A DNA stretch of 15,509 nucleotides from an uncultured bacterium (lineage in GTDB: Bacteria; Actinomycetota; Coriobacteriia; Coriobacteriales; Coriobacteriaceae): contig CAJMPE010000025.1 of NCBI GenBank assembly GCA_905215275.1, positions 1 through 15,509 on the forward strand. The letters run 5' to 3'. This document shows positions 1-6,286 of this stretch, in pieces. The notes beneath the pieces are model-generated. The model saw only the letters and a list, made by a program, of their open reading frames with translations, had not been told where the DNA came from and made no database searches. Position 1 is the first letter of the stretch; the number at the start of each line of letters is the position of its first letter. A program made the position numbers and the translations under genes.

Positions 1-1
1 G

Positions 2-154
2 GAGGCCGGAGCCACGGTTGAGGGCATTGGCATTGCCGTGGAGAAGGGCTTCCAGGGCGGCGGCGATAAGCTCCGTAAACGCGGCTTCCGCGTTGAGAGC
101 CTGGCCCGTATCGCCGATATGGACTGCGAGAACGGCGAGATCACCTTCGCCTAA
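2..154 (+). CDS. xpt: Xanthine phosphoribosyltransferase, C-terminal 50 residues (gene runs off the left edge)
   Basis: Only the last 50 codons are present, ending in TAA. The segment GIGIAVEKGFQGGGDKLR, followed by a strand such as RVESLARI and the terminal EITFA, resembles the C-terminus of bacterial xanthine phosphoribosyltransferases (Xpt), which convert xanthine plus PRPP to XMP in cytoplasmic purine salvage. The catalytic PRPP-binding motif would lie upstream, outside the window, so the call rests on the tail alone; another type I phosphoribosyltransferase such as PurR or Apt is possible. A strong hairpin with a T-run follows 27 bases after the stop, so this gene ends its transcription unit. 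Confidence 0.7.
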   Translation, partial: EAGATVEGIGIAVEKGFQGGGDKLRKRGFRVESLARIADMDCENGEITFA

Positions 155-181
155 GCGCGCAACACAAGCGATTGGTATGCG

Positions 182-217
182 ATGTGACAAAGGGACTGTC
201 CCTTTGTCACATTTTTT
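182..217 (+). terminator. Intrinsic terminator after xpt, built from a perfect 15-bp dyad
   Basis: Arms at 182-196 and 198-212 are perfectly complementary around a single central base (core AAAGGGACTGTCCCTTT). The hairpin is followed by six T at 212-217. It lies between the xpt stop and the Shine-Dalgarno of the next gene, so it fits a rho-independent terminator for xpt. It could also form in the leader of the next gene. The core AGGGACTGT reappears in the larger hairpin at 627-697. Confidence 0.75.
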
Positions 218-237
218 GTATGAGGGGAGGTGCTGAT

Positions 238-618
238 ATGGATGAGAACAAGATGGGATGGCGTGAGTATGCGCGCTATGCCGAGATGTCGGTCGAGGAG
301 CTGGCGCGCGATTGCGAGGTACAGGTGTTTCGCGCGACGGGTCCGGGCGGGCAGGGCGTGAACACGACGGACTCTGCGGTGCGCATGAAACATGGGCCCA
401 CGGGGATTGTCGTGACGGCGCGTGAGAGCCGCAGCCAGTTTCAGAATCGCGCGAGCTGCCTGCGTAAGCTGCGCGCTGAGCTTGAGCGTCGCGGGCGTCC
501 ACCGCGTCGACGCGTAAAGACCAAGGTGCCTCAGCGCTCTCGCCAGCGCAGGCTTAATGACAAGCACTTCAACGCCATTAAAAAGGCCAACCGTCGCAAA
601 CCGGGCAGCGACGAATAG
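238..618 (+). CDS. Small GGQ-domain protein of the class I release-factor superfamily (ArfB/PrfH-like)
   Basis: A 126-residue protein. Residues about 25-82 form the catalytic release-factor domain, with the signature ATGPGGQGVN (GGQ at 37-39) that enters the peptidyl-transferase centre and hydrolyses peptidyl-tRNA. There is no stop-codon recognition domain. The C-terminal third (about 85-123) is very rich in Arg and Lys, as in ArfB/YaeJ, where a basic tail enters the empty mRNA channel of stalled ribosomes. The start at ATG 238 is chosen because GGAGG lies 7 bases upstream; a longer in-frame GTG at 172 would translate through the terminator hairpin and has no ribosome site. A rescue hydrolase role is inferred from the domain. 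The gene stands alone between two inverted repeats. Confidence 0.75.
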   Translation: MDENKMGWREYARYAEMSVEELARDCEVQVFRATGPGGQGVNTTDSAVRMKHGPTGIVVTARESRSQFQNRASCLRKLRAELERRGRPPRRRVKTKVPQRSRQRRLNDKHFNAIKKANRRKPGSDE

Positions 619-626
619 CCTCCTCA

Positions 627-697
627 TAAGTTGCGGTGAAATAGGGACTGTTTTGCGGCTTTAGATGCATAAACAGTCCCTATTTCACCGCAACTTA
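627..697. repeat. Perfect 27-bp inverted repeat with a 17-nt loop between convergent genes
   Basis: Arms 627-653 and 671-697 are complementary at all 27 positions. The outer part reads TAAGTTGCGGTGAAATAGGG and the inner part ACTGTTT. The loop is 654-670. It lies 8 bases after the stop of the GGQ gene and 7 bases past the stop of the convergent lipid-kinase gene, so it can serve as a two-way terminator, although there is no classical T-run. Its AGGGACTGT core is shared with the terminator at 182-217, suggesting one family of dispersed palindromes. Confidence 0.8.
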
Positions 698-704
698 GGT
701 GGGG

Positions 705-1667
705 TTAGCGGGTGGGGTGCCAGACGTGGAGGGCGCCGGCGAGGATGTCGACCTCGATGCGCGAGGCGACAACGGGCTCGCCGTCGGCCTGGATGGGGTA
801 GTCGGGCTCCTCAAGGGTGAGCTCGGCATGGCGACAGCGGCACATGCGAACCGGTGGCAGCTTGGTATGGTGGCCATCTTTGGCCGAAAGGAACATGGGA
901 AGCGCGACCGCGCGCGGAACGGGGCCGCAGGCGTAGCAGACGTCGAGTATGCCGTCGCACGGGTCGGCGTCGGGGCAGATGCGATAGCCCGAACCATAGG
1001 TGGGGCCCAGCTGAATCGCCATGATAATCGCCCGCACGCGCTCGGCGGGCGCACCGTCAAAGCTCACCGTCATGGGATAGTTGCGGTAGCGCAGGCCAAA
1101 CTGCTCAAGGCCCGAGAGGGTGTAGAGCGGAGCGCCGGCGAGGCCCGTCTTTTTGCGCAGCTCGGTGGTGCCAAGGCCGATGGCGGCATCGATGCCGACC
1201 GAAAGCGTCTGGTCGTAGTACTCAACGGTAGCCTCGCCGCTGCCGCTCGCAGGGCTCCACGAGCGAATGCGCCCGATGTCCTGACGCTGCAGCTCGCAGG
1301 TGAGCAGCGCGCCAAAATCCTTACCGGAGAAATCGTCGATGCCGAGCGTTTGGGCAAAATCGTTGCCAGAGCCCACGGGTAGGACGGCAAGAGCGGGGCG
1401 GGCGTCCTCCTCTTGCGCCATAAGTCCGTTGACGACCTCGTGGATCACGCCGTCGCCGCCAAGAGCGATAACGGTGCGATAGCCCTCGACCTGTGCGGCC
1501 AGCTCCTTGGCGTGTCCCATGCGCTCGGTCAGCACCAGGTCAAACTGGGATGCGCGCGCGGTCATATCCAAAAAGCGTTGCAGGCGCTCGGCAACTTCGT
1601 GCGCCGCACCCGACTGGGCGGCTGGGTTGGCGATGATGAGCGTGCGGCCAAAATCAGTTGCGTGCAT
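705..1667 (-). CDS. Diacylglycerol kinase family lipid kinase
   Basis: A 320-residue protein with the diacylglycerol-kinase catalytic fold: an N-terminal strand and turn (TLIIANPAAQSG, about 9-20), the nucleotide-binding GGDGVIHEVVNG (70-81) and PVGSGNDFA (97-105), then the usual C-terminal beta-sandwich domain seen in YegS/DgkB/BmrU proteins. It should phosphorylate a lipid such as diacylglycerol at the inner membrane face; the real substrate cannot be read from sequence. Length is normal for the family. ATG 1667 is chosen because GGGAG lies 7 bases upstream; an in-frame GTG at 1739 adds 24 residues that do not look like the family. The gene is in the same orientation as the ClC gene, 87 bases downstream of it. 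Confidence 0.88.
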   Translation of the reverse strand: MHATDFGRTLIIANPAAQSGAAHEVAERLQRFLDMTARASQFDLVLTERMGHAKELAAQVEGYRTVIALGGDGVIHEVVNGLMAQEEDARPALAVLPVGSGNDFAQTLGIDDFSGKDFGALLTCELQRQDIGRIRSWSPASGSGEATVEYYDQTLSVGIDAAIGLGTTELRKKTGLAGAPLYTLSGLEQFGLRYRNYPMTVSFDGAPAERVRAIIMAIQLGPTYGSGYRICPDADPCDGILDVCYACGPVPRAVALPMFLSAKDGHHTKLPPVRMCRCRHAELTLEEPDYPIQADGEPVVASRIEVDILAGALHVWHPTR

Positions 1668-1754
1668 GGGGCGACTCCCGGCGTATGACGTGACGGTGCG
1701 GTCGCGCTCAGGTCGAATTGCCCCCGATTGTGGCTGCACGTCGAATACTTACGT

Positions 1755-3176
1755 CTACTCTATCAGGTCGTTGTGGCGCTCGATAGCATCCGCTACCGTA
1801 CCGCCCTCATCTACAATAAGTGAACGGCGCTTGGGCGAGATGATGCGCTGGGCGGGGTACACGCCGCGGTGTCCGGCGGTTAGGTAGCTGATAAAGGCCA
1901 CGATGACAAAGAACCCGGCTGCCGTGCCGTGGAACAGGTCGATGGCCATCATACAGGTGGTGATGGGCACGTTGAGGCCGGCGCAGAACACGCCGAGCAT
2001 GCCCAGCGCTGCCAGAAAGCTGGGGTCGATTCCGACGAGGCAACCGATCCAGCCGCCGAGCGCCGCACCGATACCAAACAGGGGCGTGACCTCGCCGCCT
2101 TGGAAGCCGGCGCCCAGGGTGAGCGCTGTGACGACCAACTTGATGGCTGCGTCCGCCAGGGTGGTGTTGCCGGCAAATCCGGCGCCGGAAAGCCACGTGG
2201 AAAGGCCGGCGTAGTTCCAAGCGTCGAGAAGGGCATAGGCGGCCAAAACCACGAGTGCACCTATGAGTGCGCGAATAAGATAATTGGTGATAAAGCGACC
2301 GTACAGGCTCTTGACGGTTCGAACTGACCAGGCAAAGAGGCGTGCCGTCAGACCGAAGATAATGGCGCTGATAACAACGATGACAACCGTCCGTGGTGTC
2401 ATGTTGGGAACGCTGGCGATAACATTCGCCTCGTACTCGGTACCTAGGGCGAGTGATGTAAAGTAGCCGGTAAACGAGGCGACCAGGCAGTAGATGCCCG
2501 CGGTGTAGTCGATCTTGCCGATAAAGCACATCTCCATGCCAAAGAAAGCCCCGGCAAGGGGCGAGCCGAATACGGCGCCAAAGGCCGACGAGATGCCGGC
2601 GAGCATGAGGTCGTGGTGGTCATGCTTTTTGAGGTGGGCGAGGCTCGAGATGTTGCTGGCGATGGTGCCGCCAATCTGCACCGCGGCTCCCTCGCGACCG
2701 GCCGATCCGCCCGTTAGGTGCGTGAGCGTGGAGCAGACGAAGGTGAGGACGGCCATGCGCATATGGATGAGGCGTGTGCCCAGAGCGGAGTCGATGACCA
2801 GGTTGTTACCGCGTTTGGCGGCAAGACCGTGGTTTTTGTACACCCATGCGGTGGCAACGCCCACAACGGGAAGCAAGGCGTAGACCCACACATGGTGCTC
2901 GCGATAGTCGGTGGCGATATTCAGCGAGGCCAAAAACGCCCAAGCGGCAACGCCCATGGCGAGCGAGACAATGACGACGAGCGCGAGCAACTTGGCGCTC
3001 GCGAGTAGGTTGCGGGCGTTGCGGCGCGTGTCGGCAGCCAAGAGATGCTCGGAGCGGGTAAGTTTATGCCTGCCTGCCGTGATGACGTCGTTCAGGGAGA
3101 AAAAGCCGCCATCGTCGAGCGGCTGGGAATGATCCTGCGTTTCGTTTGCGCTTTCGGGTTTGTCGTTATGAGCCAT
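1755..3176 (-). CDS. ClC-family anion channel/antiporter, probably of the fluoride-exporting (CLC-F) type
   Basis: A 473-residue polytopic membrane protein. The ClC signatures are in order: RGNNLVIDS (122-130) at the place of the GSGIP selectivity loop, GGSAGREGAAVQIGG (156-170) with the gating glutamate E162, GSPLAGAFFGMEM (204-216), and the late AGFQGGEVTPLFG loop. Residues 1-60 are a hydrophilic cytoplasmic N-terminus. The GNNL version of the first motif differs from Cl-selective ClCs and, as I recall, is a feature of CLC-F F-/H+ antiporters; the fluoride assignment is therefore inference. No fluoride riboswitch is visible upstream. GAGG 5 bases before ATG 3176 fixes the start; a longer form (3203) lacks support. 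It is divergent from moeA. Confidence 0.85.
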   Translation of the reverse strand: MAHNDKPESANETQDHSQPLDDGGFFSLNDVITAGRHKLTRSEHLLAADTRRNARNLLASAKLLALVVIVSLAMGVAAWAFLASLNIATDYREHHVWVYALLPVVGVATAWVYKNHGLAAKRGNNLVIDSALGTRLIHMRMAVLTFVCSTLTHLTGGSAGREGAAVQIGGTIASNISSLAHLKKHDHHDLMLAGISSAFGAVFGSPLAGAFFGMEMCFIGKIDYTAGIYCLVASFTGYFTSLALGTEYEANVIASVPNMTPRTVVIVVISAIIFGLTARLFAWSVRTVKSLYGRFITNYLIRALIGALVVLAAYALLDAWNYAGLSTWLSGAGFAGNTTLADAAIKLVVTALTLGAGFQGGEVTPLFGIGAALGGWIGCLVGIDPSFLAALGMLGVFCAGLNVPITTCMMAIDLFHGTAAGFFVIVAFISYLTAGHRGVYPAQRIISPKRRSLIVDEGGTVADAIERHNDLIE

Positions 3177-3205
3177 ACGTTCCTCTTTTAGGTTGCAACG
3201 CAAGC

Positions 3206-3211
3206 ATTATA
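3206..3211 (-). promoter_or_regulatory. Candidate -10 box for the ClC gene
   Basis: Read on the minus strand this is TATAAT, a perfect -10 hexamer, 30 bases before the ClC start codon. No good -35 hexamer is found 16-18 bases upstream, so the call rests on the -10 and its position. Confidence 0.4.
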
Positions 3212-3323
3212 AAACGCGGCAAACGCGACGAGCCGGTGGGTTGGTTTCCATTCTGTTTCGCGGCTTGCGGCCGACAGGTGTATTTACTGGTACAGGCCGA
3301 GTCGCGGTCGTGCGACGGGGGAT

Positions 3324-3329
3324 TATACT
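3324..3329 (+). promoter_or_regulatory. Candidate -10 box for moeA
   Basis: TATACT lies 57 bases before the moeA start in the divergent gap between the ClC gene and moeA. A matching -35 is not obvious. The rest of this gap (3212-3320) shows only short imperfect dyads, such as GTCGC/GCGAC around 3300-3315, and no recognisable Moco or fluoride riboswitch. Confidence 0.35.
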
Positions 3330-3386
3330 GAGACAAGCATAAAGAATCGGCGCCCCTGTTGTGCGCCGTGGCATTAAGAGGTGCAT

Positions 3387-4649
3387 ATGGCAGAGAAACT
3401 CATTCCGCTGGATGACGCACAGTCGATTGTCCTGTCGCACGTTGCTCCGACCGATCTCGTCGAGATTCCCGTGTGGCAGGCCGCCGGTCTTCCCCTGGCC
3501 GAGGACGCGGTGGCCGATATCGACATCTCGCCGTTTGCCAACAGCGCTATGGACGGATATGCCGTGCGCTCGGCGGACTTGGCGCAGGCATCTGGCGAGG
3601 CGCCGGTGACGCTCGATGTTATCGGACATGAGGCCGCGGGTCATGTGTTTGGGGACGCAATCGGCGCGGGCGAGACGGTCCGCATCATGACGGGCGCGCC
3701 GGTGCCCGAGGGTGCCGATGCCGTGGTGAAGTACGAGATCGTCGATGTGCTCGACGGTGACGGCAACGAGGGCTCGCGTGTGAGGTTTTCGGCGCCGGCC
3801 AAGGTGGGGGAGAACGTTCGCTCTGCCGCCGAGGAGGCCCATGCCGGCGAAGTCGTGATGCGTGCTGGTGAGGTTGTGACTCCGGCGGGCGCCGGCTTGC
3901 TGGCAAGCGCCGGATACGCGAGCGTGAAGGTGCACGCTGTCCCACGTGTGGGCATCATCTCGCTGGGCACGGAACTGGTCGCACCGAGTAAGGTACCGGC
4001 GCGCGGTCAGATTCGCGATTCCAACTCCTCGGCGCTGATGGCCGAGGCGCTCGATGCAGGAGCCGAGCCCGTGTTCTACGGCATTGCGCCCGATGATGAG
4101 CAGGCGATTGCCGAGCTGGTGCATCGCGCTGTGCGGGAGTGCGATTTTGTCATTACGAGCGGTGGCGCCTCGGCGGGCGATTACGACTACGTGACGGCGC
4201 TCGTCCGGCGCGAGGGCGTGGTGCTGTTCGATCGCATCTCGATGCGTCCGGGCAAGGCCATCACGTTTGGCTTACTCGGGGGCAAGCCCTACCTAGGGCT
4301 TTCAGGCAATCCGGCCGCGGCGTATGTGGGCTTTGAGATGCTTGCCCGTCCGGCGATTCGCAAGATGCGCGGCTTTGCCGAGGGCGTGCGTCCCGTGCAG
4401 CAGGCGACGCTCACGCACGGCGTGAAAAAGCGCCAGGACCGACGCTTCTTCGATCGCGCCACGGTTTTGCGCGACCCCGAGACCAGTGAGCTGTTGGTGA
4501 CCGAGGCCAAGACGCAGAATTCGGCGCTGCTCGGCACGATGCAGCGGTCCAACTGCCTGCTGCGTATTGACGAAGGACCGTGCGAGCTCAAGGCGGGCGA
4601 CGTCGTGGATGTCGTGCGTGTCGACCTGCCCGAGGGCACGGTGTTGTAG
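3387..4649 (+). CDS. moeA: Molybdopterin molybdotransferase MoeA
   Basis: A 420-residue protein, the usual MoeA length. It inserts molybdenum into adenylylated molybdopterin in the last step of Moco synthesis, in the cytoplasm. Visible motifs in order are SPFANSAMDGYAVRSAD, GETVRIMTGAPVPEGADAVV, VGENVR, then the MPT-binding domain with VGIISLGTELV, RDSNS, SGGASAGDYDYV, and RPGKAITFG with LGLSGNPAAAYV, and finally the C-terminal beta-barrel domain. AAGAGG lies 5 bases before ATG 3387; a GTG two codons upstream is part of that ribosome site. The mogA-type gene starts 10 bases after the stop, so the two are co-transcribed. Confidence 0.95.
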   Translation: MAEKLIPLDDAQSIVLSHVAPTDLVEIPVWQAAGLPLAEDAVADIDISPFANSAMDGYAVRSADLAQASGEAPVTLDVIGHEAAGHVFGDAIGAGETVRIMTGAPVPEGADAVVKYEIVDVLDGDGNEGSRVRFSAPAKVGENVRSAAEEAHAGEVVMRAGEVVTPAGAGLLASAGYASVKVHAVPRVGIISLGTELVAPSKVPARGQIRDSNSSALMAEALDAGAEPVFYGIAPDDEQAIAELVHRAVRECDFVITSGGASAGDYDYVTALVRREGVVLFDRISMRPGKAITFGLLGGKPYLGLSGNPAAAYVGFEMLARPAIRKMRGFAEGVRPVQQATLTHGVKKRQDRRFFDRATVLRDPETSELLVTEAKTQNSALLGTMQRSNCLLRIDEGPCELKAGDVVDVVRVDLPEGTVL

Positions 4650-4659
4650 GAGGAAGACT

Positions 4660-5139
4660 ATGGAGTTGAAGATTTCGATCGTGACGTGCTCGGATACGCG
4701 CGATCTTGCTCAGGACGAGGCTGGAGCCGCACTCGAGGAACTTATCGAGGCGCAGGGCTGGACGGTCGTCTCACATGTGGTCGTGCGCGACGACGCCAGC
4801 GAGATCGGTGATGCCATTGTGGAAGCTGCCGATGAGTGCCACGCCAATGTCGTGCTCACCTGTGGCGGCACGGGACTTTCGATGCGCGACGTGACGCCCG
4901 AGGCGACGCGTGCCGTCTGCGACCGCGATGTGCCGGGTATTGCAGAGGCAATCCGCGCGTACTCCATGACCAAGACGCGCCGCGCTATGCTCTCGCGCGC
5001 CGTGTGCATGCAGCGTGGGCATACGCTTGTCATCAACTTTCCGGGATCCACGAAAGCGGCCCGCGAAAGCTGGGAGGCCGTGAGCGATCAGCTGGAGCAT
5101 GCGGCCCAAATGACGGCGGGCGGCGGACATACCAAATAA
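4660..5139 (+). CDS. mogA: MogA/MoaB-type molybdopterin adenylyltransferase
   Basis: A 159-residue cytoplasmic protein of the MogA/MoaB family, which adenylylates molybdopterin before MoeA inserts the metal. The diagnostic features are VTCSDTRD near the start, LTCGGTGLSMRDVTPEAT (the MPT-binding GGTG loop) and the late NFPGSTKAARESW, the counterpart of the NLPGxP segment. The family has both active adenylyltransferases (MogA) and paralogs of unclear role (E. coli MoaB), and the short length is closer to MoaB; as the only such gene here, beside moeA, it is probably the active one. GGAGGA lies just before ATG 4660. A terminator follows at 5153. Confidence 0.88.
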   Translation: MELKISIVTCSDTRDLAQDEAGAALEELIEAQGWTVVSHVVVRDDASEIGDAIVEAADECHANVVLTCGGTGLSMRDVTPEATRAVCDRDVPGIAEAIRAYSMTKTRRAMLSRAVCMQRGHTLVINFPGSTKAARESWEAVSDQLEHAAQMTAGGGHTK

Positions 5140-5152
5140 GCGGTTTACCTGC

Positions 5153-5189
5153 GGCGGGGCGACCTGAACGGCTGCTCCGCCTTTGTTTT
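5153..5189 (+). terminator. Intrinsic terminator after moeA-mogA
   Basis: Stem GGCGGGGC (5153-5160) pairs with GCTCCGCC (5174-5181) with one G-T pair, and is followed by TTTGTTTT. It starts 13 bases after the mogA stop and separates the Moco genes from the mod operon. Confidence 0.8.
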
Positions 5190-5229
5190 CCGCCGAAGCG
5201 ACGCCGAGGTGCACGGCAACTCGAAACTA

Positions 5230-5266
5230 TATTCTCTAGCGAGAATAATTTCTCATTATCATTATT
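5230..5266. promoter_or_regulatory. Operator-like array of half-sites upstream of modA
   Basis: TATTCTC (5230-5236) and GAGAATA (5241-5247) form a perfect 7-bp dyad with a 4-base spacer. GAGAA (5241-5245) pairs again with TTCTC (5250-5254). ATTATC (5255-5260) and ATTATT (5261-5266) follow. On the minus strand the run reads AATAAT, GATAAT, GAGAAA, which resembles the GATAAT hexamer arrays bound by Fur-family repressors; a different metal or molybdate regulator is equally possible. The array overlaps where the -35 of the mod promoter would lie, so repression is the simplest reading. Confidence 0.5.
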
Positions 5267-5276
5267 CGCGCGGAAG

Positions 5277-5282
5277 TATAAT
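5277..5282 (+). promoter_or_regulatory. -10 box of the mod operon promoter
   Basis: A perfect TATAAT lies 60 bases before the modA start codon and directly downstream of the half-site array. The -35 is poor, as expected if it lies inside a regulated site. The short leader 5283-5342 holds a 10-bp palindrome (TGCCCGGGCA, 5312-5321) and no recognisable riboswitch. Confidence 0.55.
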
Positions 5283-5342
5283 CTAGTAACAGAATAAAGC
5301 CTGCGGCGGGGTGCCCGGGCATAGCGTTCGAAAGGGTTGAAT

Positions 5343-6218
5343 ATGTTCGATATGGTTTCACGCCGCGGTTTTGTCTCGCTTTCTGCTGCCTCTGCCGCCG
5401 GCCTTGGCCTTGCCGGCTGCTCGGGCAACAAGACGTCCGAGCCCGCTGGTTCCGATGCCGGCTCCGTCAAGTCTTCCTCTAAGAAGAAGGCTGTCGAGCT
5501 GCAGGTCTTTGCCGCTAACTCGCTCGAGAAAGCTCTGCCCGAGGTTCAGGAGCTCTACACCGAGCAGACCGGCACCACGTTTGCCGACACGCAGTTTAAG
5601 GCGTCTGGCGACCTTGTCGAGCAGATGCGCGCCGGTGCCGCCGTCGACGTGCTCATCACGGCCTCCAAGGGCACCATGGACGACGCCGAAGCCGCCGAGC
5701 TCGTCGATGCCGACACACGTGAGGATATGTTCGTCAACGACCTCGTGATCATCCGCGCCGAGGGCTCTGACACCAAGGTCGAGGCCATCGCCGACGTCGC
5801 GAATCTGGACGGCAAGATCGCCATTGGCGACGCCAAGACCGTCCCCGCCGGCAAGTACGCCAACCAGGCCCTGGCTTCCGTGGGCCTCTACACCGGCACC
5901 GAGGGCGACGACGGCGAGTATGCTCCCGAGATCGCCGACAAGGTCGCACTGGCCGATAAGGTGGGCACCGCCGCCGCTTATGTGTCCACAGGCGACTGCG
6001 TGGCCGGTTTTGTCTACAGCTCCGACATCTTCCGCTACGACGGCATCGAGGAGGCCTTCGTGTGCCCCGAGGATTCGCACAAGCCCATCGTGTACCCGGG
6101 CGCCGTTGCCGAAAGCTCCGAGCATGCCGACGAGGCCAAGGCGTTTATCGACTTTTGCCTGTCCAACAAGAAGGTTCAGAAGATTTGGGCTAAGTACGGC
6201 TTTGAGCTTTCCGCGTAG
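5343..6218 (+). CDS. modA: Molybdate-binding lipoprotein ModA of the molybdate ABC importer
   Basis: A 291-residue exported solute-binding protein. Residues 7-12 read SRRGFV, a twin-arginine-like motif, followed by an Ala-rich hydrophobic stretch and the lipobox LAGC with the lipidated Cys at about residue 28; a Ser/Lys linker follows. The mature part has the ModA pattern: VFAANSLEKALPEV, KASGDLVEQMRAGAAVDVLITASKGTMDDA, and the late GFVYSSDIF and VYPGAVAESS, ending in KVQKIWAKYGFE. It would capture molybdate or tungstate at the outer membrane face and hand it to ModB. The AAAGGG 6 bases before ATG 5343 decides the start. It is the first gene of modABC. Confidence 0.93.
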   Translation: MFDMVSRRGFVSLSAASAAGLGLAGCSGNKTSEPAGSDAGSVKSSSKKKAVELQVFAANSLEKALPEVQELYTEQTGTTFADTQFKASGDLVEQMRAGAAVDVLITASKGTMDDAEAAELVDADTREDMFVNDLVIIRAEGSDTKVEAIADVANLDGKIAIGDAKTVPAGKYANQALASVGLYTGTEGDDGEYAPEIADKVALADKVGTAAAYVSTGDCVAGFVYSSDIFRYDGIEEAFVCPEDSHKPIVYPGAVAESSEHADEAKAFIDFCLSNKKVQKIWAKYGFELSA

Positions 6219-6286
6219 TGCGGCTTGGCGCGATAATTCCATCGTTTTGTGTTTCACTCCGTCCTTGTATTCGCTTGGAGCTTTTC

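Noticed and set aside
3177..3386. Fluoride or molybdenum-cofactor riboswitch in the gap between the ClC gene and moeA
   Set aside because: The conserved pieces of the fluoride aptamer are not found on the minus strand and no long stable fold resembling a Moco leader is visible on the plus strand.
5312..5321. 10-bp palindrome TGCCCGGGCA in the modA leader
   Set aside because: It is too short and GC-rich to mean much alone in this DNA, and there is no T-run or second copy.
6218..6286. Upstream GTG start for modB overlapping the modA stop
   Set aside because: There is no Shine-Dalgarno before it, and it would add 23 residues in front of a textbook signal peptide. GTG 6287 has GGAG at good distance.
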